Shown here one piece after another: positions 1-5,553 of a DNA stretch of 5,962 bases. The stretch is from assembly GCA_022702195.1 (NCBI GenBank), contig JAKONB010000289.1, positions 1 to 5,962 of the forward strand, read 5' to 3'. Each line of letters opens with the position of its first letter. Positions within the stretch are counted from its first letter, which is position 1. Source of the DNA: Beijerinckiaceae bacterium (lineage in GTDB: Bacteria; Pseudomonadota; Alphaproteobacteria; Rhizobiales; Beijerinckiaceae). The translations under genes were made by a program, and so were the position numbers. The notes under the pieces were generated by a model. It was given only the letters and a program-made list of their open reading frames with translations, had not been told where the DNA came from and ran no database searches.

Positions 1-966
1 GGACGGCGCCCGATGCACGCGCATTGGCTCGGCCTCACCGAGACCGACGCGATGCTGCATGCCGGCACCATGAACTGGACCTACACGCTGGGCGTCGGCA
101 TCACCGATCCCTGGGCCTGCGGCGCCACCACGGTGCTGTATGACGGGCCGCGCGACCCCGCGCTCTGGCCCGCCCTGATCGCCGAGCACCGGGCCACTCT
201 GTTCGCCGCCGTGCCGAGCCTCTACCGCCAGATCCTCAAATACGCCGATCTGGCCGCCCACGACCTCGCCACCCTCCGCCACGGGGTCACCGCCGGCGAG
301 GCCCTGTCCCCCGACCTGCTCGACGCCTGGACCCGCGCCACCGGCAAGCCGCTCTACGAGGCGCTCGGCATGAGCGAGATCTCCACCTACGTGTCGAGCG
401 GCCCCACCATCCCGGTCCGCCCCGGCTCGCCCGGACGGCCACAGCCCGGACGGCGCGTGGCGATCCTGCCGGTGGAGGGCGCCCCGGAACCGCTGCCGGC
501 CGGCGAGACCGGCCTGCTGGCGATCCACCGCTCCGAACCCGGGCTGATGCTCGGCTACTGGAACCGCCCCGAGGAGGAGGCGGCCGTGCTGCGCGGGGAC
601 TGGTTCACCGGCGGCGATCTCGCCAGCCTGGATGCCGACGGCTACCTCTGGTTCCACGGCCGCAACGACGACCTGATGAACGCCCTCGGCTACCGGGTCT
701 CCCCCAACGAGGTCGAGGCCGTGATCGCCGGCCATCCGGACGTCGCCGAGGTGGGCGTGGCCGAGCTCCGCGTGCGCGACGACCTCGCGGTGATCGCCGC
801 CTTCGTCGTGCCGCGGGCCGGCGCGACCCCGGAGGCGGAAGCCCTCATCGCCTGGTGCCGGGAGCGGCTGGCCGCCTACAAGTGCCCGCGCGAGATCCGC
901 TTCCTCGCGGCGCTGCCCCGCACGCCCAACGGCAAGGTCCAGCGCAAGCGCCTGGGCCGGGAATGA
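1..966 (+). CDS. AMP-forming acyl-CoA synthetase (ANL superfamily), 5'-truncated by window edge
   Basis: The reading frame is open from base 1, so the gene starts upstream; the ATG at 13 is internal. About 321 residues remain, ending at TGA 964-966. The family activates a carboxylic acid with ATP to an acyl-adenylate, then makes the CoA thioester in the cytoplasm. Visible in order: the start of this piece resembles the segment just after the family's P-loop (HAHWLGLT, then MLHAGTMNWTYTLG); the A5-type motif LYEALGMSE (Tyr codon 355-357); the A7/A8 hinge with GDLASLDADGYLWFHGRNDD and GYRVSPNEVE; and the C-terminal A10 motif PRTPNGKVQRKRL, with the catalytic lysine codon at 934-936. The Ser/Thr/Gly-rich P-loop itself would lie before base 1. 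The NWTYTLG stretch resembles benzoate-CoA-ligase-like or medium-chain acyl-CoA synthetases as I remember them, but the substrate cannot be assigned. A 16-bp tandem repeat begins one base after the stop. Confidence 0.9.
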   Translation, partial: GRRPMHAHWLGLTETDAMLHAGTMNWTYTLGVGITDPWACGATTVLYDGPRDPALWPALIAEHRATLFAAVPSLYRQILKYADLAAHDLATLRHGVTAGEALSPDLLDAWTRATGKPLYEALGMSEISTYVSSGPTIPVRPGSPGRPQPGRRVAILPVEGAPEPLPAGETGLLAIHRSEPGLMLGYWNRPEEEAAVLRGDWFTGGDLASLDADGYLWFHGRNDDLMNALGYRVSPNEVEAVIAGHPDVAEVGVAELRVRDDLAVIAAFVVPRAGATPEAEALIAWCRERLAAYKCPREIRFLAALPRTPNGKVQRKRLGRE

Positions 967-967
967 G

Positions 968-1047
968 GGGTGGGGCCAAGAGCGGGTGGGGCCAAGAGCG
1001 GGCGGGGCCAAGAGCGGGCGGGGCCAAGAGCGGGCCAGGACCAAGAG
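968..1047. repeat. 16-bp tandem repeat, about five units
   Basis: Units of 16 bp with consensus GGGYGGGGCCAAGAGC lie at 968-983, 984-999, 1000-1015 and 1016-1031; the first two have T and the next two C at the fourth position. A fifth, degenerate unit covers 1032-1047 (GGGCCAGGACCAAGAG). The array fills most of the 139-bp gap between the ligase stop and the glycosyltransferase start. Because 16 is not a multiple of three, it does not look like a coding repeat. It has no spacers, so it is not CRISPR. It is probably a slippage-prone minisatellite. Confidence 0.9.
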
Positions 1048-1105
1048 GTTGTGGCCGCCGCCGCCGGCCGATAGAGCGGGGGCCTCCCCGCCCGGCCCCG
1101 GCTCC

Positions 1106-1922
1106 ATGACCCCGCTCCCCCTCTCCGTCTTCATCATCGCCCAGAACGAGGCCGACCGGATCGGCGCGACGATCCGGGCCGTGCGCGACCTGACGGACGA
1201 CCTCGTGGTGGTCGATTCCGGCTCCACCGACGGGACCCAGGCCCTAGCCGCCTCCCTCGGCGCCCGGGTCGTCTCCAATGCGTGGTCGGGCTACGGGCCG
1301 CAGAAGCGCTTCGCCGAGGCGCAGTGCCGCCACCTCTGGCTCCTCAACGTCGATGCCGACGAGGTGGTGCCGGCGGATCTGAGCGAGCGCATCCGCGCCC
1401 TGTTCGCGGCCGGCGAGCCGCCGCGCGCGGCCTACCGCATCGGCATCGCCGAGATCTTCCCCGGCGAGGCCCGGCCGCATCCCTGGGCCTACACGCTCAC
1501 CCCGGTGCGTCTCTACCGCAAGGATCGCGGCCGCTATTCCCCCTCCCCGGTCCACGACCGGGTCGATCTCGCGCCCGGGCGTCACGCCCGGGCGCCTCCG
1601 GGGCGTGATCCACCATTTCTCGGTGCGCTCGCTCGGCGACCAGCTCGACAAGCTCAACCGTTATTCCGACCAGCAGGCGGACGATCTCGCGGCGCGCGGC
1701 GTCGCGATCCCGACCTGGCGCCTGTTCGTGGAGCTGCCCGGCAACTTCCTCAAGGCCTATCTCGGCCGCCGCCATTTCGTGCGCGGCACCTACGGCTTTC
1801 TCACCGCGATGAACTACGCGATCTCCCGCCACCTGCGCGTGGCGAAACATTATGAGCGGCGCCGCATCGAATCCGCCTCCAAACCCGAAACGCGGCTTGA
1901 CCCCCCGGACGCGACCTTCTAG
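1106..1922 (+). CDS. Family 2 glycosyltransferase, WaaE/KdtX-like, frameshifted near 1575-1580
   Basis: Two frames join into one GT2 protein of about 271 residues. The first runs from ATG 1106 and, if unshifted, would stop at 1855. The second carries the true C-terminus and ends at TAG 1920-1922. Motifs in the first part: LSVFIIAQNEADRIGATI (nucleotide-sugar fold start), VVVDSGSTDGT, the WSGYGPQKRFAE signature, and LLNVDADEVVP (metal-binding DxD). Together these are typical of the WaaE-like group, which transfers sugars onto lipopolysaccharide core or similar surface glycans at the inner face of the membrane. The second frame carries VIHHFSVRSLGDQLDKLNRYS and the C-terminal amphipathic region. 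Sense is restored by reading one base fewer at about 1577-1580, giving LAPG-VTPGRLRGVIHHF. ATG 1106 was chosen because the conserved fold starts about seven residues later; longer starts run into the tandem repeat. No clear Shine-Dalgarno is visible. It is either a sequence error or a real broken gene. Confidence 0.85.
1571..1595. repeat. Perfect GC-rich hairpin at the glycosyltransferase frameshift
   Basis: Two copies of CGCCCGGGCG (1572-1581 and 1585-1594) flank the loop TCA. With G1571 pairing C1595 they form an 11-bp perfect stem. Each arm is itself palindromic. The frame change of the glycosyltransferase falls within the left arm. Confidence 0.85.
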
Positions 1923-1935
1923 ATCCACCGCCTAC

Positions 1936-2027
1936 GGAGACGTGGCCGAGCGGCTGAAGGCACTCGTTTGCTAAATGAGCATACCCCGAAAGGGGTATCG
2001 AGGGTTCGAATCCCTCCGTCTCCGCCA
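1936..2027 (+). tRNA. tRNA-Ser (GCU anticodon)
   Basis: A full class II tRNA. Acceptor arm GGAGACG (1936-1942) pairs with CGTCTCC (2017-2023), followed by discriminator G2024 and genomically encoded CCA 2025-2027. The D arm is GCCGAGCGGCTGAAGGC. The anticodon stem CTCGT/ATGAG encloses loop TTGCTAA with anticodon GCT at 1970-1972, decoding AGC and AGU. The long variable arm typical of serine tRNAs forms stem TACCCC/GGGGTA with a GAAA loop. The T arm GAGGGTTCGAATCCCTC is canonical. It begins only 13 bases after the glycosyltransferase stop, so its promoter must lie within that gene or it is read through from it. The mature 3' end without CCA is 2024. Confidence 0.97.
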
Positions 2028-2256
2028 CTCAGCTGTCAGTGTCCTCCAGACAGCAATACAATCAGCGACTGAGCGGATCGATCGGCGTGGCGTGTCGCGC
2101 GGGATGCTGCGAGGCTGATGTGTCGGCTGCCGTTACCCCACCCCGCCATCATTGAAACGCGCAGGGAGATGGCGCTTCGTCAGATGCGCCTACGCCCCCC
2201 CTTTGTCGGCAGAAACGCCTTGCTCGTATGGAGGCGGCCGCTGTCGCGGTGGCACA
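2028..2256. other. Intergenic stretch after tRNA-Ser, no gene recognised
   Basis: No reading frame here resembles a protein I know. A 6-bp inverted repeat (GCTGTC 2032-2037, GACAGC 2049-2054, 11-nt loop) follows the tRNA directly. It has no T-run, so it is at best a weak processing or termination structure. The downstream part may include the lost N-terminus or promoter of the HNH remnant. The possible in-frame TTG at 2152 lacks a convincing ribosome binding site. Confidence 0.5.
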
Positions 2257-2712
2257 AAAGCCCGGAAGCCCACCATCTCTCCAAAGCGATCGAAGGCCGT
2301 GGAGATCCCGTCTTGGGAGCCATGGGATCGGCGCCGGCTTTCGGCCGAGGGGCCGAAGGGCGAGCCAGACCAGTGCTGGCCTTGGACTGCCGCCACATCG
2401 GGGTTCGGCTAAAGCATCGTCCCGGACATCGGACCCGGGGCGATGCTCTCGTTTATTGATTGTGCATCGTCTTTTTCCGAAAGGCGAAGACCACCGTTCG
2501 GGACGATGCTCGAGGGACGGTTCCAGGTCGCCAGAAAGCCGAACGGCCCCCACCGCCCGATCTACGCGCTCGGGCGCGGCCGGATCATCGACGGGGATGA
2601 GCACCATGGCTCGGGCGTGATGCACCCGGGCGACAACCCCGCATGCGTCAACCCACGGCATCTGCAAGGCGGTCGGGTCGACACCGTCCGCGACAGGGCC
2701 ACCACAGGTCGG
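2257..2712 (+). pseudogene. HNH endonuclease pseudogene split by a 98-bp palindromic element
   Basis: Two in-frame pieces rebuild a small phage-type HNH nuclease. The left piece (about 2257-2411) reads ARKPTISPKRSKAVE, then GEPDQCWPWTAATSGFG. The right piece (about 2514-2712) reads GRFQVARKPNGPHRPIYALG, then VMHPGDNPACVNPRHLQGG and VDTVRDRATTGR. Joined, FGY-GRF restores the usual CWxWTxxxxxxGYGRF opening, and DNPACVNPRHL is the zinc/His core of the HNH_3-like family. Between them sits the repeat at 2413-2510; the left frame hits TAA at 2410-2412 at the junction. Further decay is likely: the usual HxCDNP appears as HPGDNP, extra residues (EHHGSG) precede it, and no good start codon is in frame, although GTG 2249 in another frame gives VAQKP and hints at another shift. 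Such nucleases cut DNA in phages, mobile elements or introns. This copy cannot make the intact protein. Confidence 0.75.
2413..2510 (+). repeat. 98-bp palindromic element, copy 1 (inside HNH gene)
   Basis: Begins AGCATCGTCCCGGACATCGG and ends CGGGACGATGCT, so its 12-bp termini are inverted repeats of each other. The left 35 bp (2413-2447) form an inner hairpin of about 14 bp, AGCATCGTCCCGGA against CCCGGGGCGATGCT, with one T-G pair and one mismatch. The right part contains a weak second hairpin (CCGAA/TTCGG) before the terminal repeat. It matches copy 2 (3437-3534) in the same orientation at exactly the same length; the centre is more diverged. It has no coding capacity. I see no clear target-site duplication: flanks are GGCTA on the left and CGAGGG on the right. 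A REPIN- or MITE-like element fits best. Confidence 0.85.
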
Positions 2713-2860
2713 TGCGGGCTCAAACCTTGGCCTCGTCTCCTCCCCATCCCGATGGTTCCTCGGGTCGGCCGGTAGCCGCAGGGGAAGACCGAGGCGGGCG
2801 GCCGTCATGACCGCGCGCGCCGGACCTCGACCGGATCGGGTCGCGTTCGGCGCAGCGGCG
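2713..2860. other. Intergenic stretch between HNH remnant and secreted protein gene
   Basis: The frame of the HNH remnant runs on to TAG at 2773-2775, but nothing in that tail resembles the family. The rest lies downstream of the minus-strand secreted protein, whose stop is at 2861-2863. I see no strong hairpin followed by a T-run serving as terminator for that gene. Confidence 0.4.
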
Positions 2861-3409
2861 TCAGGGTGCCTTCTGGAACTTGAGGTCGAGGGCCGCCAGG
2901 GCGAGGAGCGGCGGGGGCATCGGGACGCCGGCCTTGCGCATGGTCAGCGCGGCGGCGCGGCAGCTCGCCTGATCGTTGCTCGCGGTGGCGGCCTCGATCC
3001 GGGCGATGGTGGCGGCGTCGGGCTTGGGCGGCGGAGGAGACGGAGCCGGGGCGGCGGCGGCCTTCGCGGCGGCATTCGCCTGGGCGAGGTCGAACTTCCG
3101 GTCGCCGGGCGCGACGGTATCGCCGGTTCTCGCAGCGCCGCTGAGGCCCGATTTCTGCTGCGGCTCGCCCCCCGCCCCGGCGGGCTGGGCGTCGCTCTTG
3201 CCCGACGGGTTCGACACCGCCGTCGCCTGGCTCGGCGGAGTGGCGGCCTCCTGCTTCTTGGCCTCGGGCGCCGTCACGAAGGCCTTGAGTTCCTGGCAGA
3301 GATTGGCCGGGCCGGCCGCCGCCGGGGCCGGCGCGTCCTGGGCCAGGGCGGGCGCTGCGAGCAGACCCGCCACCGTGACGAGACCGACGCGCGACAGGGA
3401 CTTCAGCAT
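2861..3409 (-). CDS. Secreted Ala/Pro-rich protein of unknown function (182 aa)
   Basis: ATG at 3407-3409 is preceded by GAGGA (3417-3421) at 7 nt spacing, which supports this start over longer upstream options that would run into the repeat. The N-terminus MLKSLSRVGLVTVAGLLAAPALAQDA is a clear signal peptide, with likely cleavage ALA|QD near residue 23. The mature part has NLCQELKAFVTAPEAKK, a low-complexity Gln/Ala/Gly/Pro middle, a proline run (PSPPPPKP), and a C-terminal segment ATASNDQASCRAAALTMRKAG ending in LAALDLKFQKAP. Two cysteines (NLC and SCR) could form a disulfide after export. I do not recognise the family. The 'CQELKxFV ... ASC..A..MRKAGVPMPPPLLALAAL' pattern looks like a conserved protein with a disordered linker between two short helical parts. 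It is separated from the formate dehydrogenase cluster by a repeat element and need not belong to that operon. Confidence 0.8.
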   Translation of the reverse strand: MLKSLSRVGLVTVAGLLAAPALAQDAPAPAAAGPANLCQELKAFVTAPEAKKQEAATPPSQATAVSNPSGKSDAQPAGAGGEPQQKSGLSGAARTGDTVAPGDRKFDLAQANAAAKAAAAPAPSPPPPKPDAATIARIEAATASNDQASCRAAALTMRKAGVPMPPPLLALAALDLKFQKAP

Positions 3410-3416
3410 GCTCGTT

Positions 3417-3421
3417 TCCTC
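3417..3421 (-). promoter_or_regulatory. Ribosome binding site of the secreted protein gene
   Basis: GAGGA on the minus strand, 7 nt before ATG 3409. It fixes the start and excludes longer forms that extend into the repeat. Confidence 0.75.
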
Positions 3422-3436
3422 AAACCTCAGGGCCGG

Positions 3437-3534
3437 AGCATCGTCCCGGACATCGGATCCGGGGCGATGCTTTCGGTCTTCGTTGTCGCATCCTCTTCCC
3501 CCGAAAGCCGGAGGCCGCCTTTCGGGACGATGCT
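3437..3534 (+). repeat. 98-bp palindromic element, copy 2 (intergenic)
   Basis: Same orientation and length as copy 1 and better preserved. The left hairpin 3437-3450/3458-3471 (AGCATCGTCCCGGA against TCCGGGGCGATGCT, loop CATCGGA) pairs over 14 bp with one T-G wobble. The right half has an 8-bp hairpin, CCCGAAAG 3500-3507 against CTTTCGGG 3519-3526. It ends with GGGACGATGCT, inverted relative to the left end, so the AGCATCG motif occurs three times. CCGG flanks both ends, so the inverted repeat can be read as extending 4 bp, or CCGG could be a target duplication. It lies between the 79-residue gene and the secreted protein gene, both on the minus strand, where RNA structure could block read-through or exonucleases. 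No T-run follows on the minus strand. Confidence 0.85.
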
Positions 3535-3577
3535 CCGGGCGCACGACTCTTTCGTCGCGTCAGGGCCGTCTTCGCGG

Positions 3578-3817
3578 TCAGGACCGTTTCGGATGCGACG
3601 CCTCGCCCTCGGCCTTGCCATGCGCCGCGTCGTTGGCCTCGCCGAGCACCGGCAGGCCGTTCCATTTCGGCCCCACGAGGTTCACGCCCGGCTCCGACAC
3701 CCGCGCCCCCGAGGTGGCGAAGGCCTGATAGGCGAAGGTCTGGTTGCTGGTCAGCGCGTACATGGCGAGGACGCCCAGCGCGATGGCAGCGATGATGGCG
3801 GCGGCGAAGGCTTTCAT
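3578..3817 (-). CDS. Small membrane-anchored protein of unknown function downstream of FDH gamma (79 aa)
   Basis: ATG 3815-3817 lies 22 bases after the gamma-subunit stop (TGA at 3840-3842), with a purine-rich GAGGAAG upstream, so co-transcription with the formate dehydrogenase genes is likely. The N-terminus MKAFAAAIIAAIALGVLAMYAL is a single hydrophobic segment, either an uncleaved anchor or a signal peptide. The remainder (about residues 27-79) is short and polar and contains YQAFATSGARVSEPGVNLVG followed by PKWNGLP, then a charged His/Lys/Glu-rich tail. I recall small alphaproteobacterial proteins with a similar 'GARV..PG.NLVG..W' signature, but I know no assigned function. Its placement suggests a role in assembly or stability of the membrane complex, or none. 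There are no cysteines, so it is not a c-type heme or FeS protein. Confidence 0.75.
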   Translation of the reverse strand: MKAFAAAIIAAIALGVLAMYALTSNQTFAYQAFATSGARVSEPGVNLVGPKWNGLPVLGEANDAAHGKAEGEASHPKRS

Positions 3818-3839
3818 GGTCGGTTCTTCCTCGTCGAAC

Positions 3840-4879
3840 TCACTCGGCCGGCGCCGGATGGCGGCCGGTGAATTGCGGGCCGCTGGCGGTCTTGGCCTGC
3901 TGCTCTTCCACCCAGAGGTCGTGATGCGCGCGCGCCCAGGCCAGATCGACCTCGCCGCTGCCCATGGCGTCGTAGGCGCCCTTCATGCCGAGCGTTCCGA
4001 TGTAGATGTGGGCGAGGATGCCGACGATGAAGACCACGCCGATGAGCGAGTGGATCACCTGCATCACCTGCATGCCGTTGATGTCGAGGAGCGCGAACGG
4101 GAACAGCATCATCAGGCCGGTCACGCCCATGGCGGCGCCGAAACCGGCCACCATCCAGAACACGCCCTTCTGGCCGGCATTGAAGCGCTCGGCATGGGGA
4201 TGGCCATGGCCGATGAAGCCGCCGCCGGCCTTGATCCAGGCCCAGTCGATCCGGTTCGGGATGTTGTCCTTGAGCCAGAGCCCGACCATGATCACCACGC
4301 CGAGCATGAACGGCCAGGCGAGGTAGACGTGGCTGTACTTGGCCCATTGCGCCAGGGCGCCGAACGCCTCCGGCCCGATGAGCGGCATCAGCAGGCGCTT
4401 GCCGAAGATGTAGTTCAGGCCCGACAGCGACAGGATGATGAAGCAGGTCGCGGTCATCCAATGGGCGAACCGCTCGAAACCGTTGAACCGCAGGATCTTC
4501 TTGCCCGATTCCTGGGTGTCGTCGGTGAGGATGCGCCCGCGCCACAGGAAGAAGCCGGCCAGGGCGGCGATCATGCCCAGGATGCCGAGCGCGCCGATCC
4601 AGGGCAGCCAGGATTCGCGGAAGGCGCGGTACTCGCGGCCCTGCGGCTGGATCAGATTGGCGGCCTTCCGGTCCGGGATGCTGACCCGGCCGGTGATCTT
4701 GTCCGCCTGCTTGAACAGGAATTCCTCGTTACCGAATCCGCGGTGGGCTTGGCGCCCATCGGGTTCAGCCCGTCCTGCTGCTGCGGGTTCTGCGCCCGCG
4801 CGGCGTCGAACCCGCCGGGGACGGCCAGGAGCGTCGTCGCGAGGACGAGGGTGCTGAGGAGCGTGACGGCCCGGCGCAT
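3840..4879 (-). CDS. fdh3C: Formate dehydrogenase gamma subunit, cytochrome b (frameshifted near 4730)
   Basis: The membrane subunit that takes electrons from the FeS subunit and passes them through heme b to quinone. Restoring one base near 4729-4731 (GTAAC to GTAAAC on the minus strand) gives about 346 residues. Order: signal peptide MRRAVTLLSTLVLATTLLAV to about residue 29 (ARA|QN); a periplasmic stretch with EEFLFKQADKITGRVSIPD and LIQPQGREYRAF; then about five membrane segments, at 91-113, 140-160, 187-204, 241-262 and 277-297. Likely heme histidines are H140 (RFNGFERFAHW), H184 (KYSHVYLAW), and the pair H277/H291 in IHSLIGVVFIVGILAHIY, whose 14-residue spacing matches the E. coli FdnI/FdoI pattern. 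As written, the first frame runs out of homology at PTADSV and stops at 4652; the second only has ATG 4574, which would lose the export signal. The ATG at 4879 is preferred over 4885 because GAAAGGA abuts the latter. Confidence 0.88.
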
Positions 4880-4885
4880 GGGCAT

Positions 4886-4892
4886 TCCTTTC
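4886..4892 (-). promoter_or_regulatory. Shine-Dalgarno that decides the gamma-subunit start
   Basis: GAAAGGA on the minus strand is a 7-nt match to the anti-Shine-Dalgarno. It directly touches ATG 4883-4885 (spacing zero, unusable) and is 6 nt from ATG 4877-4879 (ideal). This removes Met-Pro from the longest reading. Confidence 0.75.
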
Positions 4893-4910
4893 GGTTGGTC
4901 TCGACGGCGG

Positions 4911-4937
4911 CGGGACCGTCGCCGGGCGGCGGTCCCG
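4911..4937. other. Intergenic hairpin between FDH beta and gamma genes
   Basis: CGGGACCG (4911-4918) pairs perfectly with CGGTCCCG (4930-4937) around an 11-nt loop, in the 65-nt gap between the beta stop and the favoured gamma start. No T-run follows on the minus strand, so it is not a canonical terminator. A role as an mRNA stabiliser or in setting subunit ratios is possible but unproven. Confidence 0.5.
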
Positions 4938-4944
4938 GGGGCGA

Positions 4945-5541
4945 TCAGATCGCCACGGTCTCGCGATAGGCGGTCTTCCAGCCCCAGGCGCCCGAGCCGT
5001 AGCCGCGCTTGACCACGCGCTGCTTGTAGATCTCGGCGATCATCTCGCCGTCACCGGCCAGCAGGGCCTTGGTCGAACACATCTCGGCGCAGAGCGGGAG
5101 CTTGCCCTCGGCGAGGCGGTTCGAGCCGTACTTCTCGTATTCGGCCACCGAGAAATCCGCCTCGGGGCCGCCCGAGCAGTAGGTGCACTTGTCCATCTTG
5201 CCGCGCGAACCGAAATTGCCGACCCGCGGATATTGCGGGGCGCCGAACGGGCAGGCGTAGAAGCAATAGCCGCAGCCGATGCAGATGTCCTTGGAGTGCA
5301 GCACCACGGCATCCGCCGTGGTGTAGAAGCAGTTCACCGGGCACACGGAGGCGCAGGGCGCGTCGGTGCAGTGCATGCACGCCATGGAGACCGAGCGCTC
5401 GCCGGGCTTGCCGTCGTTGAGGGTGACGACGCGCCGGCGGTTGATCCCCCAGGGGACCTCGTGCTCGTTCTTGCAGGCGGTGACGCAGGCGTTGCACTCG
5501 ATGCAGCGGTCGGCGTCACAGAGGAACTTCATACGGGCCAT
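4945..5541 (-). CDS. fdh3B: Formate dehydrogenase beta subunit, four-cluster ferredoxin-like (FDH3 type)
   Basis: A 198-residue electron-transfer subunit that wires the molybdenum/tungsten catalytic subunit to the cytochrome b subunit. Cysteine motifs for four [4Fe-4S] clusters are visible: CIECNACVTAC (C13, C16, C19, C23); CMHCTDAPCASVCPVNC (C55, C58, C63, C67, C71); CIGCGYCFYACP (C87, C90, C93, C97); and CTYC (C119, C122) with CAEMC (C151, C155). As in this family, cysteines from different motifs combine to make each cluster. It has no C-terminal transmembrane helix, unlike E. coli FdnH/FdoH of about 290-300 residues, so attachment to the membrane must come from gamma. There is no signal peptide; the family normally crosses with the Tat-exported alpha subunit. 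ATG 5539-5541 has GAGG at 5554-5557 and lies 16 nt after the alpha stop, indicating tight operon coupling. The frame is intact. Confidence 0.95.
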   Translation of the reverse strand: MARMKFLCDADRCIECNACVTACKNEHEVPWGINRRRVVTLNDGKPGERSVSMACMHCTDAPCASVCPVNCFYTTADAVVLHSKDICIGCGYCFYACPFGAPQYPRVGNFGSRGKMDKCTYCSGGPEADFSVAEYEKYGSNRLAEGKLPLCAEMCSTKALLAGDGEMIAEIYKQRVVKRGYGSGAWGWKTAYRETVAI

Positions 5542-5553
5542 GGTCGATGCGGT

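Noticed and set aside
968..1047. CRISPR array
   Set aside because: Units are contiguous 16-mers with no spacers, and no cas genes are in view.
1571..1595. Programmed +1 frameshift in the glycosyltransferase
   Set aside because: CCC GGG could slip, but there is no rare-codon or stop context, the GT2 family does not use recoding, and the shift coincides with an error-prone perfect hairpin.
2032..2054. Intrinsic terminator after tRNA-Ser
   Set aside because: Stem of only 6 bp with an 11-nt loop and no following T-run.
2149..2808. Long minus-strand open frame (219 aa) across the HNH remnant and repeat
   Set aside because: Shadow frame: Arg/Pro-rich with no recognisable motif, and it runs through the palindromic element. 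The plus strand carries the HNH signature.
3427..3665. Small minus-strand proteins spanning element copy 2
   Set aside because: The peptide sequence is translated repeat (for example MSGTMLRP), a common spurious call in repeats.
2807..3871. Plus-strand open frame of 354 aa opposite the secreted and small proteins
   Set aside because: High-GC antisense artefact. The minus strand has signal peptides and ribosome binding sites at sensible starts.
3744..5012. Plus-strand open frame of 422 aa opposite the gamma subunit
   Set aside because: Asp/His/Glu-rich composition typical of antisense frames. The minus strand encodes an unmistakable cytochrome b.
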